A DNA stretch of 64,000 nucleotides from Chiridota heheva (GCA_020152595.1 JAIGNY010002010.1:143501-207500); one strand, 5' to 3'; shown: positions 46,967 through 60,739, counted from the stretch's first letter. The notes: generated by a model from the sequence alone, not told the origin. Program-made: numbers and translations.

Positions 46967-48300
46967 GAACCAAAAGGTTTTGTGGTTCCGATGCTTCTTT
47001 TTCATAAGCTGATTGATTTGCAAAATTTGTATTTACTGCCATGTCATTGCACATCATGAAATATTTGTTCCAGGATATTTATTCATAAACCACACCCACC
47101 ATGCATATCAATAAATTATCATAGCAAGTATGATGCAAAAACGGTTGCTCATTTATCCTATTTAAATTTGTCAGTAAACCCCGCCTACTCATTTATATTC
47201 ATGAAATCACTACCACAACATTAGAACATATGTACAGACCATGACCCATCCGTGTACCTAATATAGCATAAATCTAATGTATCATTCATGGGGTACAATA
47301 TGATGTTTACATCATTTAGCACTTCCACAGTGAGCCACACTTACCATGCATATTAATGACATCTGCTGATAACATGAGCATGTACACAATAAGCAACAAA
47401 ATTATATGTGAAACAGACATACAGTACAGAACTTTTGCTTATTTACCATTTTCAAAATTTTTACTTTAAGCCCCGCCCACTTATTGATGTGCATGATATC
47501 GCCACCCAAAAAAATAGAGCACTCTGCAGACCATGGACTATCTGTGCACCAAATATGACACAAATCTAGTTTACCATTCTTGAGATATCATCCTTAGTTG
47601 TGCTTTTTGTTTGTGTTTACAAGCTCTTTTCAGCAAAATCATATTAAGCCCCGCCCAATATACATATATTAGTGAAAATCAACGTTTTTACATCATGAAC
47701 ATGCACATACTAGCTAACATCATGATTATACCAAATATGAAACAAAACAGACAAGGGGTTGTTTAAATATGAATATTTCAAGTTTTTTAGATTAAGCCCT
47801 GCCTACTTATTAATAAGCATATTACCACCTAAAATAATAGGGTGCATCTACACACCATGGGCTATCTGTGTACCAAATATGACATGAAAACACTTTACTG
47901 TTCTTAAGATACCATGTTTACAAGCTCTTTTCAGCAAAATAATATTAAGCCGCGCCCACTTTGCATATCAATGAAATTCAACGTTTTTACATCATGAACA
48001 TATACACATTAGCTAACATCATAATTACAACAAATATGAAAAACAGACATGTGGTTGTTAAAATATGAACATTTCAAGATTTTTACATTAAGCCCTTCCT
48101 ACTCATTAATATAAATGACATCACCTTTAAAAACAATAGGGCACATCTACAAACCATGGGCTATCTGTGTACCACATATGACATGTATCCAGTGTATTGT
48201 TCTTGAGATAATGCATTATTGAGCTGGACATCACAAACATACATACACACACACCATCATGACCGCGTAGATTCCTGATGCTATCGTATCAGAACCAAAG
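46967..48300. mobile_element. Family F repeat, copy 2 (~1.33 kb)
   Basis: It aligns along its length with 601-1930. The left border is AGAACCAAAAGGTTTTGTGG and the right border ATCGTATCAGAACCAAAGG. The core units are near 47173, 47464, 47645, 47793, 47947 and 48089. Confidence 0.75.
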
Positions 48301-48721
48301 GAAAACAAGTATGTATATCTAAAAATATTCTTTAATTACAACTCATAAATGAAATACCTTACATAACAGAGAATAATAGCATAGTAAGAAATTGTCCTGT
48401 TTGGCTTATATGAGTCAGAACAGTTTTATTCTGAGGTATGATTACAAGTAAAATCCCATTTCTCCAGAGACTTAAGCATTAAGGGGGGTCCCTGGGACCA
48501 CGCAAAAATGTGCAGCGCTTCCCACACTCATTAAAGTGCCCCTCAACAAATATAGCACCCTACCCCTTTTTAAATCAAGCTAGGAGGTCTGCTGTACATA
48601 AAAGTAAGTCACGACTAGGGCCGTTATTCCTGGGGGACAACAATTCCTGGGGGAAAACAGAGACATTTCCCCCTCCCTTTCAGCAGAATTAAAAAACATA
48701 CATAAGCTTTGAAAAACAGTA
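48301..48721. other. No gene seen
   Basis: A 60-codon frame at 48510-48692 has no recognisable features. Confidence 0.5.
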
Positions 48722-49000
48722 TCTACCTACTGTGGTGTAGCGGTTATCATACATGTCTACATACCACGAGGTCCTGGGTTCAAGCCTGGGTTGGGTAGAC
48801 ACGCCAGTGCACCACAACTGGTTATCAAAGGTAGTGGACATAGACTTGGTTGTCGATGTTATGTCTGTCCATACGTCGTACCTGTGTTCTCGTCCGAGTC
48901 GTATTAAGCGTTTCGTGATAGCATTGTTTCTATCATAACCGATTACGCAGGTGACGACCCCGTCATTGTAATTGTGTGTTCACTCGTCCCTCGTCCCCGT
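48722..49000 (+). mobile_element. tRNA-derived SINE, second copy
   Basis: The A-box TGGTGTAGCGG and B-box GGTTCAAGCCT are intact. The body matches 12129-12405, including GACTTGGTTGTCGATGTTAT and the CGTCATTGTAATTGTGTGTT end. The tail is (TCGTCCC)-like instead of (GTC)n. I could not see a convincing target duplication. Confidence 0.85.
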
Positions 49001-49654
49001 ACTTTGTGGAGAGGAAAATTATGAGCCCCATGCCCTCACCTCCACATTTTGAAGAATGACAGCCCTGTTCACAACTATCAGGGGGTGGAGTTTCTTATTA
49101 ACTACAGTATACCTCCCAAACTATCACTGTAAACAAAAGGGTGAATTTCTGATAAATTATTTAGAAACAATTCAAAAGTATGAATACACACCTAAGTTCA
49201 GACATATCTTTGTAGAAATTCCTCTGCAAATCTGTCTCCTTGGGCTGAATGCTGCTGATGGTAAAAAACTGCTGTTTACAAATGTCAAATGGTGAAAATC
49301 GCTGTGTGCTTCTCAGCAATCAATATGTCTTCTTTAGGAATGCAATCTCTGAATCACATCAAACATTATATAAGTACCATGGAATAATCAAGATCCGAAC
49401 CTCCCTAGCTTGCAATCTAATCAAAGTTTGGCAAAATGGATTAGCAACAGATTAACTCTCCTCCAGATATTAAGTGCTTTTCAAGGCATCTGCATAGATG
49501 TGGCAAGGTACACATGATCATTTGAAAGACTCAATCTTGAGGGAATTGTATATGCGTGGGGGTGTGGCTTTTATCCCTGGAAATTCATCTCTGAAAAGTC
49601 TGAAAAAATGGAAAAAAATGTGAAAATATACAGGTACATAGGGAATATATTCTG
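49001..49654. other. No gene seen
   Basis: Two overlapping short frames (49056-49295, 49249-49455) have ordinary composition and no recognised motif. Confidence 0.45.
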
Positions 49655-50730
49655 TTTTCTCTTCAGATTACATTCATACAAGATAATGTAGAGACCAAAA
49701 TTAGATTAAAAGTTTTGTCAAAAGCTGTTGAAATCTTGGTCTGCTTTCAGTGGAAGATCTAATACAGTAACTTGGTGAACTAATCAGCCTAATAAAGTAA
49801 TGATGAAGTTGTGAAGAAAGGCATTTTGTAATTCTAATGTTTTAATTTGTGCAAGTAATGCATTGGCATACATATATCTGGGACACAAATAACACTTTTT
49901 GTTTGTTTATTTGGTGATTAGTTTCAATAATTTAGTAGCAAAACTAAACGTGCATGTACAGTAGTATCAAAAATTAAGAATTGGAAAACAATATTAGGAC
50001 ATTCGAAGAGATAAACATAAATAAACATATATAAAATAGAGTGAAAATGACAAGTTAGTGCTGGAAGACTACATTGGTAACCTAACATCTTGAAAACCTG
50101 TGTAATTGTAGTATATGGGAGATAGTTCAAATTTTAAACTTCAAAATCAATAACAAGTGAACAAACACAGAATCCAAAAACAGTGTCCGCCCAATGGTCC
50201 GAAGGCACATTAGTCTAAAGCTTCATTAAACCGAAATAAAGGCCCACAAGTCTGAGGTTCAATAATCTGAGAGAAAAGGCCCACTAGTCCAAAGGTCTGA
50301 TAATCCGAAGGTTCACTAGTCCGAAGGCCCAAAAGCCCAAAGGATAGAGTTAGGGTATATCTTTGGACCTTTGGACTATTGAGCCTTCAGACTATCAGGC
50401 TTTAGGATCAGTGAACCTTCTGACTGGTGAGCCTTCGGACTATCAGACTAGTGGGCCATTTCTTTTGGACTAGTGAACCTTCGGACTATTGGGCCTTCAG
50501 ACCAGCGGGCTGACACCCCAAAAACAGGTTTAGATGAGAGAACATACAGGCTTCTGTAATGATATTTGTCTATTTTCGATGTCAATTTCTGAAAATTGAT
50601 GTAACTTTGTAACAAAAATTACAATTTCTTAAACCATAGTTTCAAAGAAAAAATCAACACTGCTCTTAATATCTCAACAATTATTTAACACAAACATTGT
50701 ACAAAAACCCCAGTACCTCAATTTTCTATT
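49655..50730. repeat. Segmental tandem duplication, unit 1
   Basis: It matches 50731-51485 in order: TTCTCTTCAGATTA, GAAGAAAGGCATT, TAATTCTAATGTTT, TGCATTGGCATACA, CTTCAAAATCAAT, GAGAGAACATACAGGCTT and CACTGCTCTTAATATCTCAA. Unit 1 is longer mainly because a MITE is inserted at 50184-50517. Confidence 0.85.
50184..50517. mobile_element. Foldback MITE of GTCCGAAGGCC repeats with 8-10-bp target duplication
   Basis: The left half repeats (A)GTCCGAAGGCCCA-type words; the right half carries their reverse complements (CCTTCGGACTAGTGGGCC). The centre is near 50345. The ends are TGTCCGCCC and, inverted, TGTCAGCCC. CCAAAAACAG flanks both sides (50174-50183; 50518-50527). It occurs once, uninterrupted, at the matching point of unit 2 (about 51313), which proves the insertion. 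The duplication length fits hAT (8) or Mutator-like (9-10) elements. Confidence 0.9.
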
Positions 50731-51485
50731 CAGATTAAACTTGTTTCTTCAAGTTAATTTCAAAAACAAAAATTAGACTGAAAATTTTGAAAAAACATGA
50801 AATTCTCTGCTTTCAATAGAAGATCTACATAACTCTGAACTATAGTCAGCCAAAGAAACTAATGATGTATGAAGTTATGAAGAAAGGCATTCTATAATTC
50901 TAATGTTTAATTTCATGCATTGTAATGTATTGCATTGGCATACACCTTAGACACTCATATCACTAAGGGTTTTTTGTGCATTTGGTGATCAACCAATGAG
51001 TAGCAAAACAGATATGCGTTTCAAAAATGAGGAAATAATAAGTAAAGGCATTCAAAGCAATACTTGGAATAATTTATTACACTACAACATAGATAGCCTA
51101 CAATCTTAAAAACCAAGAAAAGAAAGAACTGTTACGTGTATATCAAACATATGCAAGACAGCTCAAATTTTGAATTTCAAAATCAATTTTTGAACTTCAA
51201 AATCAATTTTGAACTTCAAAATCAATTTTTGAACTTCAAAATCAATTTTTGAACTTCAAAATCAATTTTTGAACTTCAAAATCAATGAAATATTAACAAA
51301 CACCAACATTTCCAAAAACAGGTTAATGAGAGAACATGCAGGCTTATTTTGTCTATCTTTGATATCAATTGCTGAAATCGGATATGAAACTCTGTACAAA
51401 ATTATTGATCTTACACCTAGTCTTCAAAAGAATTAACACTGCTCTTAATATCTCAACAATTAATTCAAACAAATGGTAGAAAAAC
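50731..51485. repeat. Segmental tandem duplication, unit 2
   Basis: This unit lacks the MITE of unit 1 and instead has a local 20-bp expansion (51165-51286). Its right end is separated from its continuation at 51691 by a SINE. Confidence 0.85.
51165..51286. repeat. ~20-bp tandem repeat (TTTTTGAACTTCAAAATCAA), 6 units
   Basis: Units vary between 19 and 21 bp in T-run length. Unit 1 of the duplication has a single copy of the motif at about 50130-50150, so the expansion postdates the duplication. Confidence 0.9.
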
Positions 51486-51492
51486 CTCAATA

Positions 51493-51690
51493 TGCGCCAG
51501 TGCACCACAACTGGTTATCAAAGGCCGTGGAATTGACTTGGTTGTCGATGTTATGTCTGTCCGTACGTCGTACCTGTGTTCTCGTCCGGGTCGTATTAAG
51601 CGTTTCGTGATAGCATTTGTACTATCATAACTGAATACGCAGGCGACGACCCCGTCATTGTAATTGTGTGTTCAACTCTCTCTCTCTTTT
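51493..51690 (+). mobile_element. 5'-truncated SINE with perfect 12-bp target duplication
   Basis: The body from CACCACAACTGGTTATCAAA to GTCATTGTAATTGTGTGTTC matches the full SINE, with a (TC)n-T tail. AAAAACCTCAAT flanks it exactly at 51481-51492 and 51691-51702. The Pol III boxes are missing. Confidence 0.93.
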
Positions 51691-51739
51691 AAAAACCTCA
51701 ATGCCCAAATAAGATTATAGAAATATACATATACTGTAG

Positions 51740-54160
<2,421 letters not shown>

Positions 54161-56548
54161 TGGGTTATTCCATGTCAAATCACCCAAAAAAAATGAAGAT
54201 AAATACACCACCATCTCAGAATTTGTTCAAAACTGGTATATGTACATGTAATGTTTATCACCAAAAAAAAGCAAACAGTTCAATTTCTAAAGAAATCGGA
54301 CCTACGGATCAAAAGTTACGGACCAACGAATATGGCAGAAAATCATACAAATGGGCCGGGCCCACAAACTTTAAATACCCATAACTCAAAAAATGGAGGT
54401 CTAATTTTGATGGGAAAGGTGTCATTGTAAAGGTAATGAAATAGGGATTCTGATTTTATTGTCATGTTACAAGTAGGCAACATAAATAAATGATTGATCA
54501 TTTGACTTTACTTTGACCTTGTGGAACCATTTTGTTTTGTTCAAAATTTCAAATTCTTTGATATCTTGCCTATAGCTTGTAAGAAATGTTAGGTTGTGTT
54601 TTTGCTTTGCATCTTTGTGACAGGCCCTGGACAATAGTCATTTCAGCAATTATATACAATTGTAATGTAAAATAGACACTGAGTTATATTGAAGTGCATA
54701 GGCCACACTTGAAATGGCCTTAATCAAAAATGAAATTCCAGTTGTTTTTAATTACCAAGATCAAGTTATTAACATTTGATCATGAACAAATTTAAAATTT
54801 GGGATGAAATTACTCTTCCAAAAATATACTGACTATTATTTTGTCATTTATTAATTACTTATGTCAATGAATTTGATAGAGGCTGCAATCAAACGGCTGT
54901 TTTAAATCCAAACATGGCTCTGAAAATTGCTTTAAATTTCCCAGATTTTTCACCAAAGGAAGAGAGTTTTTCAATTTCTTGTGCAGGGAATGGATGCTAA
55001 CAAATTTACACACACTAACACACTTGTCTTAGAGAACGCAGAATGAAACACCGAGACACGTGGATAAAAAGCTACAGAACTTTTATTCTGGTTCTGGTAT
55101 GCTGCAGTACTATAATAAGCAAACGGATGAATAAAAGTAAGTAATATCTATTGGCTCTGTACAGCTATAACTGTTACACCTTGGTTCTCGTGAGTAATAA
55201 TCACTGATAACGAGTAACTGCTCAGGAGTAAAAATCACTACTCACGAGTAAACTGCTCGTGAGTAAAGAAAACTTGCTCACAAGTAAACTGCTCGTGAGT
55301 AAGAAAAGCTGCTCACGTGTAAAACTTCTCGTGAGTACAAACCCCTGCTCGTGAGTAACTTTGGTTGACTCACGAGTCACCACCAAATCCCCAAGCTAAT
55401 ATTTTACTTGTAATTCCACGGATAAATTTTTGGGCATTTCCAGATAATCTTTGATAAATTAATTTGCTTTACATGGTTTTAAGTCGAATAGACATTATTT
55501 TCCATATTTGGTTACCCAGTGTTCCAATTTTCTTCAGGCCTCCCTTGTAAGTTCTATAATTCACCCATAGAAATAATAAATACTACACTTACAAGAATAT
55601 CTCTAGAATACAAATTTTTTCTTGGATACTGAATAACAACTCTTCTAACAAATCTGGTTTTCTCTCCAAGTCTTCCAAGGACTTTAATACATTCTTAATA
55701 TTTACTGAATTATTCCCGCCCCTTAGTGAATCAATAACTCTGATTGGACCAAAGTGGCACATGTCACTACCCTTAAGAGCTAGACGAAGGCGGTACCCTA
55801 CTTTATCCCAAATGGCACCACCAAATTAAAACAGATGTACCAACTAATGACAAATGATACCCAATACTACCATTACTGAGATACCTATACTATAGCTAAA
55901 ACAAATCCTGGTCAGGCTCTTTCATACTTAAACACCTACGTAAGTGACTCTTACAACATGGACCAAAATAGGATTTCTTATCAACATTATTCAATACACA
56001 ATGAATATAGAGGTCAAGCAGTGATAAAGGTGGTCACAAATTTTCTTTACAGTATTTTGCATTGTGATTGTAGAAATTGCTGAAATGACTATTTTCAAGG
56101 GCCTGTTACACAAAGATTCAAAGCAAAAACACAACCTAGACTTTTCTTACAAGCTATAGGCAAGATATCAAAGAATTAAAAATGTGAAATTTTGAACAAA
56201 ACAAAATGGTTCCACAAGGTCATTTCCAAGGTCAAAGTAAAGGTCAAATGATCAATCATTTATTTATGTTGACTACATGTACTTGTAATCTGACAATGGA
56301 TTCTTAATCCTATTTTATTACCTTTACAATGATAACTTTCCCATCAAAATTGGACCTTCATATTTCAAGTGATAGGTCTCTAAAGTTTGTGTGCCCGGCC
56401 CATTTGTATGAATTTCCGCAATATTCGACCATAACTTTTGATCCATAGTTCAATTTCGCTCAAAATTAAAATTTGGCCATTTTTGGTTGAACAAATTCTG
56501 AGATGGTGGTGTATTTTCCATTGGGTGATCTGTCATGGAATGACCCCA
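54161..56548. mobile_element. 2.4-kb element with ~500-bp terminal inverted repeats
   Basis: The left arm (54161-54670) and the reverse of the right arm (56040-56548) align throughout. Shared blocks are TATTCCATG, ACACCACCATCTCAGAATTT, GATCAAAAGTTA, CATACAAATGGGCCGGGC, TTTTGATGGGAAAG, AAATGATTGATCATTTGACC, TGGAACCATTTTGTTTTGTT and ATCTTGCCTATAGCTTGTAA. The middle is non-coding. Long inverted arms of this size are seen in Mutator-like and foldback elements. No target duplication is clear, so the class is open. Confidence 0.85.
55183..55378. repeat. Array of inverted ACTCGTGAGTA / TACTCACGAGT motifs
   Basis: About fourteen copies of CTCGTGAGTAA and CTCACGAGTAA, alternating orientation and spaced 12-20 bases apart, lie in the middle of the 2.4-kb element. 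Each CTCNYGAG core is itself near-palindromic. Confidence 0.8.
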
Positions 56549-56680
56549 TTCTTTTCATTTTTTTTTTAATAAAAAACAAACCACTTGAGATAAGACATTT
56601 TCAAAGCGTTCAATTCATGTTCTACTAATCTTCTTAGTATCCTATAACATTTTCCATTGTGTTCAATACTTAGGTTTTGT

Positions 56681-56846
56681 CAGGGTTGGAAAAACCACTC
56701 TCCTACTCGCCATCCTATAGGCGAGAATTTTTTTTGTGGTGAGTAGAAATATTATAATATACTGTGGTACTCGCCACACATAATTAAACCTGACCAAGTT
56801 GTATAAAGGATTGGCAAGTAACTTTATTTGTATTTTTCCAACCCTG
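56681..56846. mobile_element. Family H MITE, copy 2 (166 bp, hAT-like)
   Basis: The ends CAGGGTTGGAAAAACCACTC and, inverted, CAGGGTTGGAAAAATACAAA match the copy at 35510-35653. Flanks GGTTTTGT and GGTTCCGT may be an 8-bp duplication with two changes. Confidence 0.8.
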
Positions 56847-57939
56847 GGTTCCGTTCTTTAAAATAGTTGCATTCATTGTTCATGAAACAAAACATACAGT
56901 ACATGTACATCAAAATATTAAGGACAGCATGGTGGAATTCTTATATAAATGTACGTAAAATATTTCCCTTGGATCTTCAGTAAATGATTCATGTCATAAT
57001 TGATATGATTTCACAATTCATCACATTAAGATCTACTATTATTTACTTTATCATTTTATTTTTTAATGATTTACTTGCACCATTATTGTAATGTTTATAG
57101 GACTTGTTTCATTCCCAAAGACACATTTTTGCAGAGCTTCTGAGGAATTTTGACCCCTGCAGGGCCCCATACCAGGGCCCCGCCCTTGAGCCCACCGGCT
57201 CCCTAAAGTTGACCCCTGGACTCCATGCTGACATTGTAGCACTTCATGCTCCATATGTTGACTTCATTTGGCAACTCTTGCTCTTTCTTCATTGATTGAA
57301 CATTTTTTTATCTCGTTTTTGATACAGATTTACATCACTAGACCAGTCCCTTTTTCAGAGTCAATTACAAGTACTGCCAATAATAGGGCTACCGTACAGT
57401 GTACAAACTGATAAAATATCATAATTTTCAATTCAAACAGTACAAATATTTGGATTATATATGAAGAGGGGGTCATGAAGGTAAAGTCTAGTATACTGTA
57501 GGTTAACAGAAGGGGCAAGCAAGGTTTCACCAGGAATTTTCATATCATAAATTGGCAAAGTGATAAAAATGTCAAGCAGCAAGATCAGAAAAATATTCTG
57601 ATAAACAGCAGGTGTGTGTTGTGGAAGTGTGCATTACTTGGTTCACTGGTCAGATAGTTAAAATTGACTTGCAAGTTACATGCACTGCACATCTTTCACT
57701 CCCTAACGAATGTCCAGCAGTTTCAAATTGCACTTTATCTTTCCGCAAGAGACTTTTATTCCATTTTCAGTAGTAAAGAAAGTATGGTTAGAAATGTGCT
57801 TAGTAGCGCTAAGGTAGGGTGAAATAAGTATGGTTAAAAATGTGCTACTGTAAGTAGTGGTAAGGTAGGGTAAGGTAGGGTGCTACTGTAAATAGTGGTA
57901 AGGTAGGGTAAGGTAGGGTGTAATCATCATGACCTCATT
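56847..57939. other. No gene; short minisatellite
   Basis: Bases 57838-57922 contain two copies of a ~43-bp unit built of GGTAAGGTAGGGTAAGGTAG. The rest shows nothing recognisable. Confidence 0.5.
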
Positions 57940-57975
57940 AGTTTTAAACTGTATTGTTTCACAAAGGTTTTTATA

Positions 57976-58566
57976 GCTAATAAACTGGTTTTAGATTTTA
58001 AGAATGCTGACTTTGCTGCACTTCAGGATAATTTGTCATTCGATTTGACTTCTTTGCTATGCGACTTGGATCCTTCTAAATCATGGGATGTTTTTTGAAC
58101 CAAAGTTTGGAGAGTGTGAACAGCTTTGTCCCATTAAAAAAAGTGCGTAGGCGTAATCGGCCAGTGTGGATGTCTCGGGAGATTTTGCAGGCTGTTTGGA
58201 AAAAGAAGAAGTTGTGGCATTGTTAAAAACGTGGTGAGTGGGTGTCCTGCGGAGCTTGCTAGGTATAAGGATCATGAAAAGTTCACAAAGGGTTTGATAA
58301 GAGATAATAAAGTGCTTTTTAAAAAACTTTTGTCCAAAGAGGTTAAGATTAATCCTAAGTCATTTCACTCTTATGTTCGTTCAAAGCAAAAAATCAAGGT
58401 TGTTGGTCCCCTTCAGGGTAATGATGGTGTTACTATCAATAGTGGCTGAGGTTTTGAATGACTACTTTGTGTCTGTTTTTACTAAGGAGTCCCTTGCTGA
58501 TGATGTTGTGGATTATCTTAGTGTGCACTCTCCTGTATCCATTAAGAATGTTGAGTTTTCAGTTTA
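57976..58566 (+). pseudogene. CR1/Jockey-type LINE ORF2 fragment (endonuclease-RT linker)
   Basis: Typical linker blocks of CR1-like reverse transcriptases are seen in order: NADFAALQDNLSFDL, RRRNRPVWMSREILQAVWKK, then KVLFKKLLSKEVKINPKSFH, SYVRSKQKIKVVGPL and LNDYFVSVFTKES. In this family they correspond to the segment just before the RT fingers. At least three frameshifts or stops (near 58098, 58225 and 58446) break the frame. The fragment ends where the opposite-strand LINE begins, so that insertion may have cut it. Confidence 0.7.
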
Positions 58567-58579
58567 ATCTGTGTCAAAG

Positions 58580-60739
58580 TTTGTTTGATAAAGTCTTAAC
58601 GGCACCACGACAACGTAGGTCAAATTGTGCCTGAGAGGTCAGATCATTTTGGAGGTAGGAAGGAAAGAAACCAGGGGGAGAATGAGAGAAATTCAAGAAC
58701 AAAAGCCAGAAAGCTGTGATCGAGAGAGGAGGTGCATGGGTAAAACAAAAACAAAGTAGAGAGGGGGTGGAAGAGGAGAATTAAATATGGTTGTAGAGGG
58801 ATGCATGATAAAGGAAGGAGATTATTTTATCCGGAGGATTTTTCTGGAAGAACTCAGCAATTGAGTTGTGGGGAGCGAGGGAAGCTCTGGGAAGGTTGTA
58901 CAGGGGGCAAGCAAGGAGAACGTGTCGGATTGTGAGGATGCAGTGGCAATTGTTACAGAGGGGTTGGGGGGAACCAATAAGGAGGTGGGAGTGTGTGAGG
59001 TGGGTGTGACCAATTCTAAGACGGGTAATATGAACGTTGTCGATACGAGAAAGGTTGTTGATGGTGGATTCGATCGGGATTGTGGGCTGGATGACATGGA
59101 GTTTGTTATCAATTTGGGAGTTCCATGAGGTTTGCCAGCGGTCACGAACAAGGGAAGCGATAAGCGGTTTGATGTCAGAGAGGGTTTTGGGAAAAGGGGA
59201 AGGGAGGAGGTTAAGGGCAAGCTTAGCGGCTGTATCAGCCCTGTCATTGCCAGGGATGCCAACATGGCTGGGTATCCAGAAGAAAAGTACACTTTTCCTG
59301 CAGAGGGTGGGAAAAAAGAGTTCCCGGAGGAGGAGGTGGCAGGTGAGGTTATCCCATTTAAGATTGAGTAATGAAGTAAGAACAGCCTTTGAGTCAGAGA
59401 AAATGGCAAAGTGACTAAGAGGAGAGTACTCAATAAAGTTGAGGGCGAGGAGAATGGCCTTAGCCTCGGCTGAAAAGATGGATGAGTAGTCAGGAAGTCT
59501 GCTACTGAGGGTGATGTCTTGGATGATGGCAGCAGCAGCTGTCTTGTTGCCTTCCTTGGAGCCATCAGTATAGATGGAGGTGTAATTTGAGAGTTGGTCT
59601 TTGATTTGGTTGTGGAGATTGATGAAGAGGTTAGGGTGCGTTTGAGTTTTGTGATAAGTGTAGAGGTCTAGGTGGACAGAAGGGAGGGGGGTGGCCCAAG
59701 GAGGAAAAGTGGGCCAGGAGTAGGTGCCGAGAGTGGCGGGGTTGATGCCAAGATGGAAGAGGTCTGATTTAATGCGTAAGCTGAAGGGAGGGGATAGGGT
59801 TATAGTCCTATCAAAGAGGGAGGAGAAATTGGGGTACCTAATGAGGTTGTAAACAGGGTTCTGGGTGTTGGTGAGGACTCTAAAAGCATAGGAAAGGCTA
59901 AGCCTTTTACATCTAAGTAGGAAGGGGGGTTCGTTGGCTTCAACATAAAGGCTAGTGATTGGGGAGGTCCTGTAGGCTCCTAGACAAAGCCTGAGGGCTT
60001 TATTTTGGATGGTGTTAATGTGGTTGAGGTATGAGTTGTGAGCGACACAGTAGACAATATTGCCATAGTCAAGCTTAACACGAATGGTGAGCCTGAAAAT
60101 TTTGAGGAGAGCATAGTGGTTCGCTCCCCAAGTGGTGTTGGAGAGCAGTCGGAGGAGGTTGAGGGAGCTATTGTATTTTAGTTTCAGGCTGGTGATGTGT
60201 GGCTTGTAGGTGAGCTTGGGGTCTAGAGTTAGACCAAGAAACTTTGTGTTTTCAACTTTAGGGATGCGATTCCCATTGAGCACAAAGTTCGAGTTGGGGT
60301 GGAGGTTGTTGAAATGACAAAAGTGCATGCAGACTGTCTGGTCTTTGGAGAATTTAAAACCGTTATTGTTGCTCCAGACTTGCAGCTGGTTGAGGCTGGT
60401 TTGGAGCCTATTTTCAACAATAGGAAAGCTAGGGGAGGAGTAGAAGATGGTGAAGTCATCCACGTAGAGGGTACGTTTGATGCTGGGGCCAAGGTTATTC
60501 GCGATGTCATTAATGCTCAGGTTGAAGAGAGTGGGGGAGAGGATGCTGCCTTGGGGGACGCCCTCTTCTTGGGGGTACAGGTTGGAGAGGGTGTGGCCAA
60601 TACGAACTTGGAACTGCCTGGGTGAGAGGAAGTTTTGAATAAAGATGGGGAGGTGGCCTCTGAGGCCAATGGTGTGAAGTTTTCGGGTAATGCCGTATTT
60701 CCAAGTAGTGTCAAAAGCTTTCTCGAGGTCAAAAAAGCT
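58580..60739 (-). mobile_element. RNase H-bearing non-LTR retrotransposon (I/Nimb-like), 5'-truncated
   Basis: The 3' end has a purine-rich UTR (58640-58800 as seen on the plus strand) and ends in GTTAAGACTTTATCAAAC on the minus strand, with the (CAAA) style tail also seen at 11486. The coding region is open to the truncation point. 5' truncation is the usual outcome of target-primed reverse transcription. Confidence 0.8.
58781..60739 (-). CDS. Reverse transcriptase-RNase H polyprotein, C-terminal 652 codons, intact
   Basis: One uninterrupted frame runs from the truncation point to a stop at 58781. RT motifs: FFDLEKAFDTTW (palm Asp, motif A), EEGVPQGSILSPTLF (motif B), YVDDFTIFYSS (YVDD, motif C), FLGLTLDPKL. 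A connection follows with VKLDYGNIVY and EANEPPFLLR. RNase H motifs: YTDGSKEGN, FSAEAKAILLAL, FSDSKAVL and WIPSHVGIPGNDRADTAAK, supplying the D-E-D-D set plus the usual His. The C-terminus has CNNC...H....C (LCNNCHCILTIRHVLLACPL), a zinc knuckle usual in this clade. The apurinic endonuclease and first RT fingers are missing. The absence of any stop suggests a young insertion. Exact clade (I, Nimb, Outcast) is not settled. Confidence 0.88.
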   Translation of the reverse strand, partial: SFFDLEKAFDTTWKYGITRKLHTIGLRGHLPIFIQNFLSPRQFQVRIGHTLSNLYPQEEGVPQGSILSPTLFNLSINDIANNLGPSIKRTLYVDDFTIFYSSPSFPIVENRLQTSLNQLQVWSNNNGFKFSKDQTVCMHFCHFNNLHPNSNFVLNGNRIPKVENTKFLGLTLDPKLTYKPHITSLKLKYNSSLNLLRLLSNTTWGANHYALLKIFRLTIRVKLDYGNIVYCVAHNSYLNHINTIQNKALRLCLGAYRTSPITSLYVEANEPPFLLRCKRLSLSYAFRVLTNTQNPVYNLIRYPNFSSLFDRTITLSPPFSLRIKSDLFHLGINPATLGTYSWPTFPPWATPLPSVHLDLYTYHKTQTHPNLFINLHNQIKDQLSNYTSIYTDGSKEGNKTAAAAIIQDITLSSRLPDYSSIFSAEAKAILLALNFIEYSPLSHFAIFSDSKAVLTSLLNLKWDNLTCHLLLRELFFPTLCRKSVLFFWIPSHVGIPGNDRADTAAKLALNLLPSPFPKTLSDIKPLIASLVRDRWQTSWNSQIDNKLHVIQPTIPIESTINNLSRIDNVHITRLRIGHTHLTHSHLLIGSPQPLCNNCHCILTIRHVLLACPLYNLPRASLAPHNSIAEFFQKNPPDKIISFLYHASLYNHI

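Noticed and set aside
57063-57295. GC-rich frames on both strands
   Set aside because: Local composition makes them open, but there are no motifs and no splice context.
58822-59565. Second minus-strand frame and several plus-strand frames over the LINE
   Set aside because: They are shadows of the RT-RNase H frame, in biased-composition sequence.
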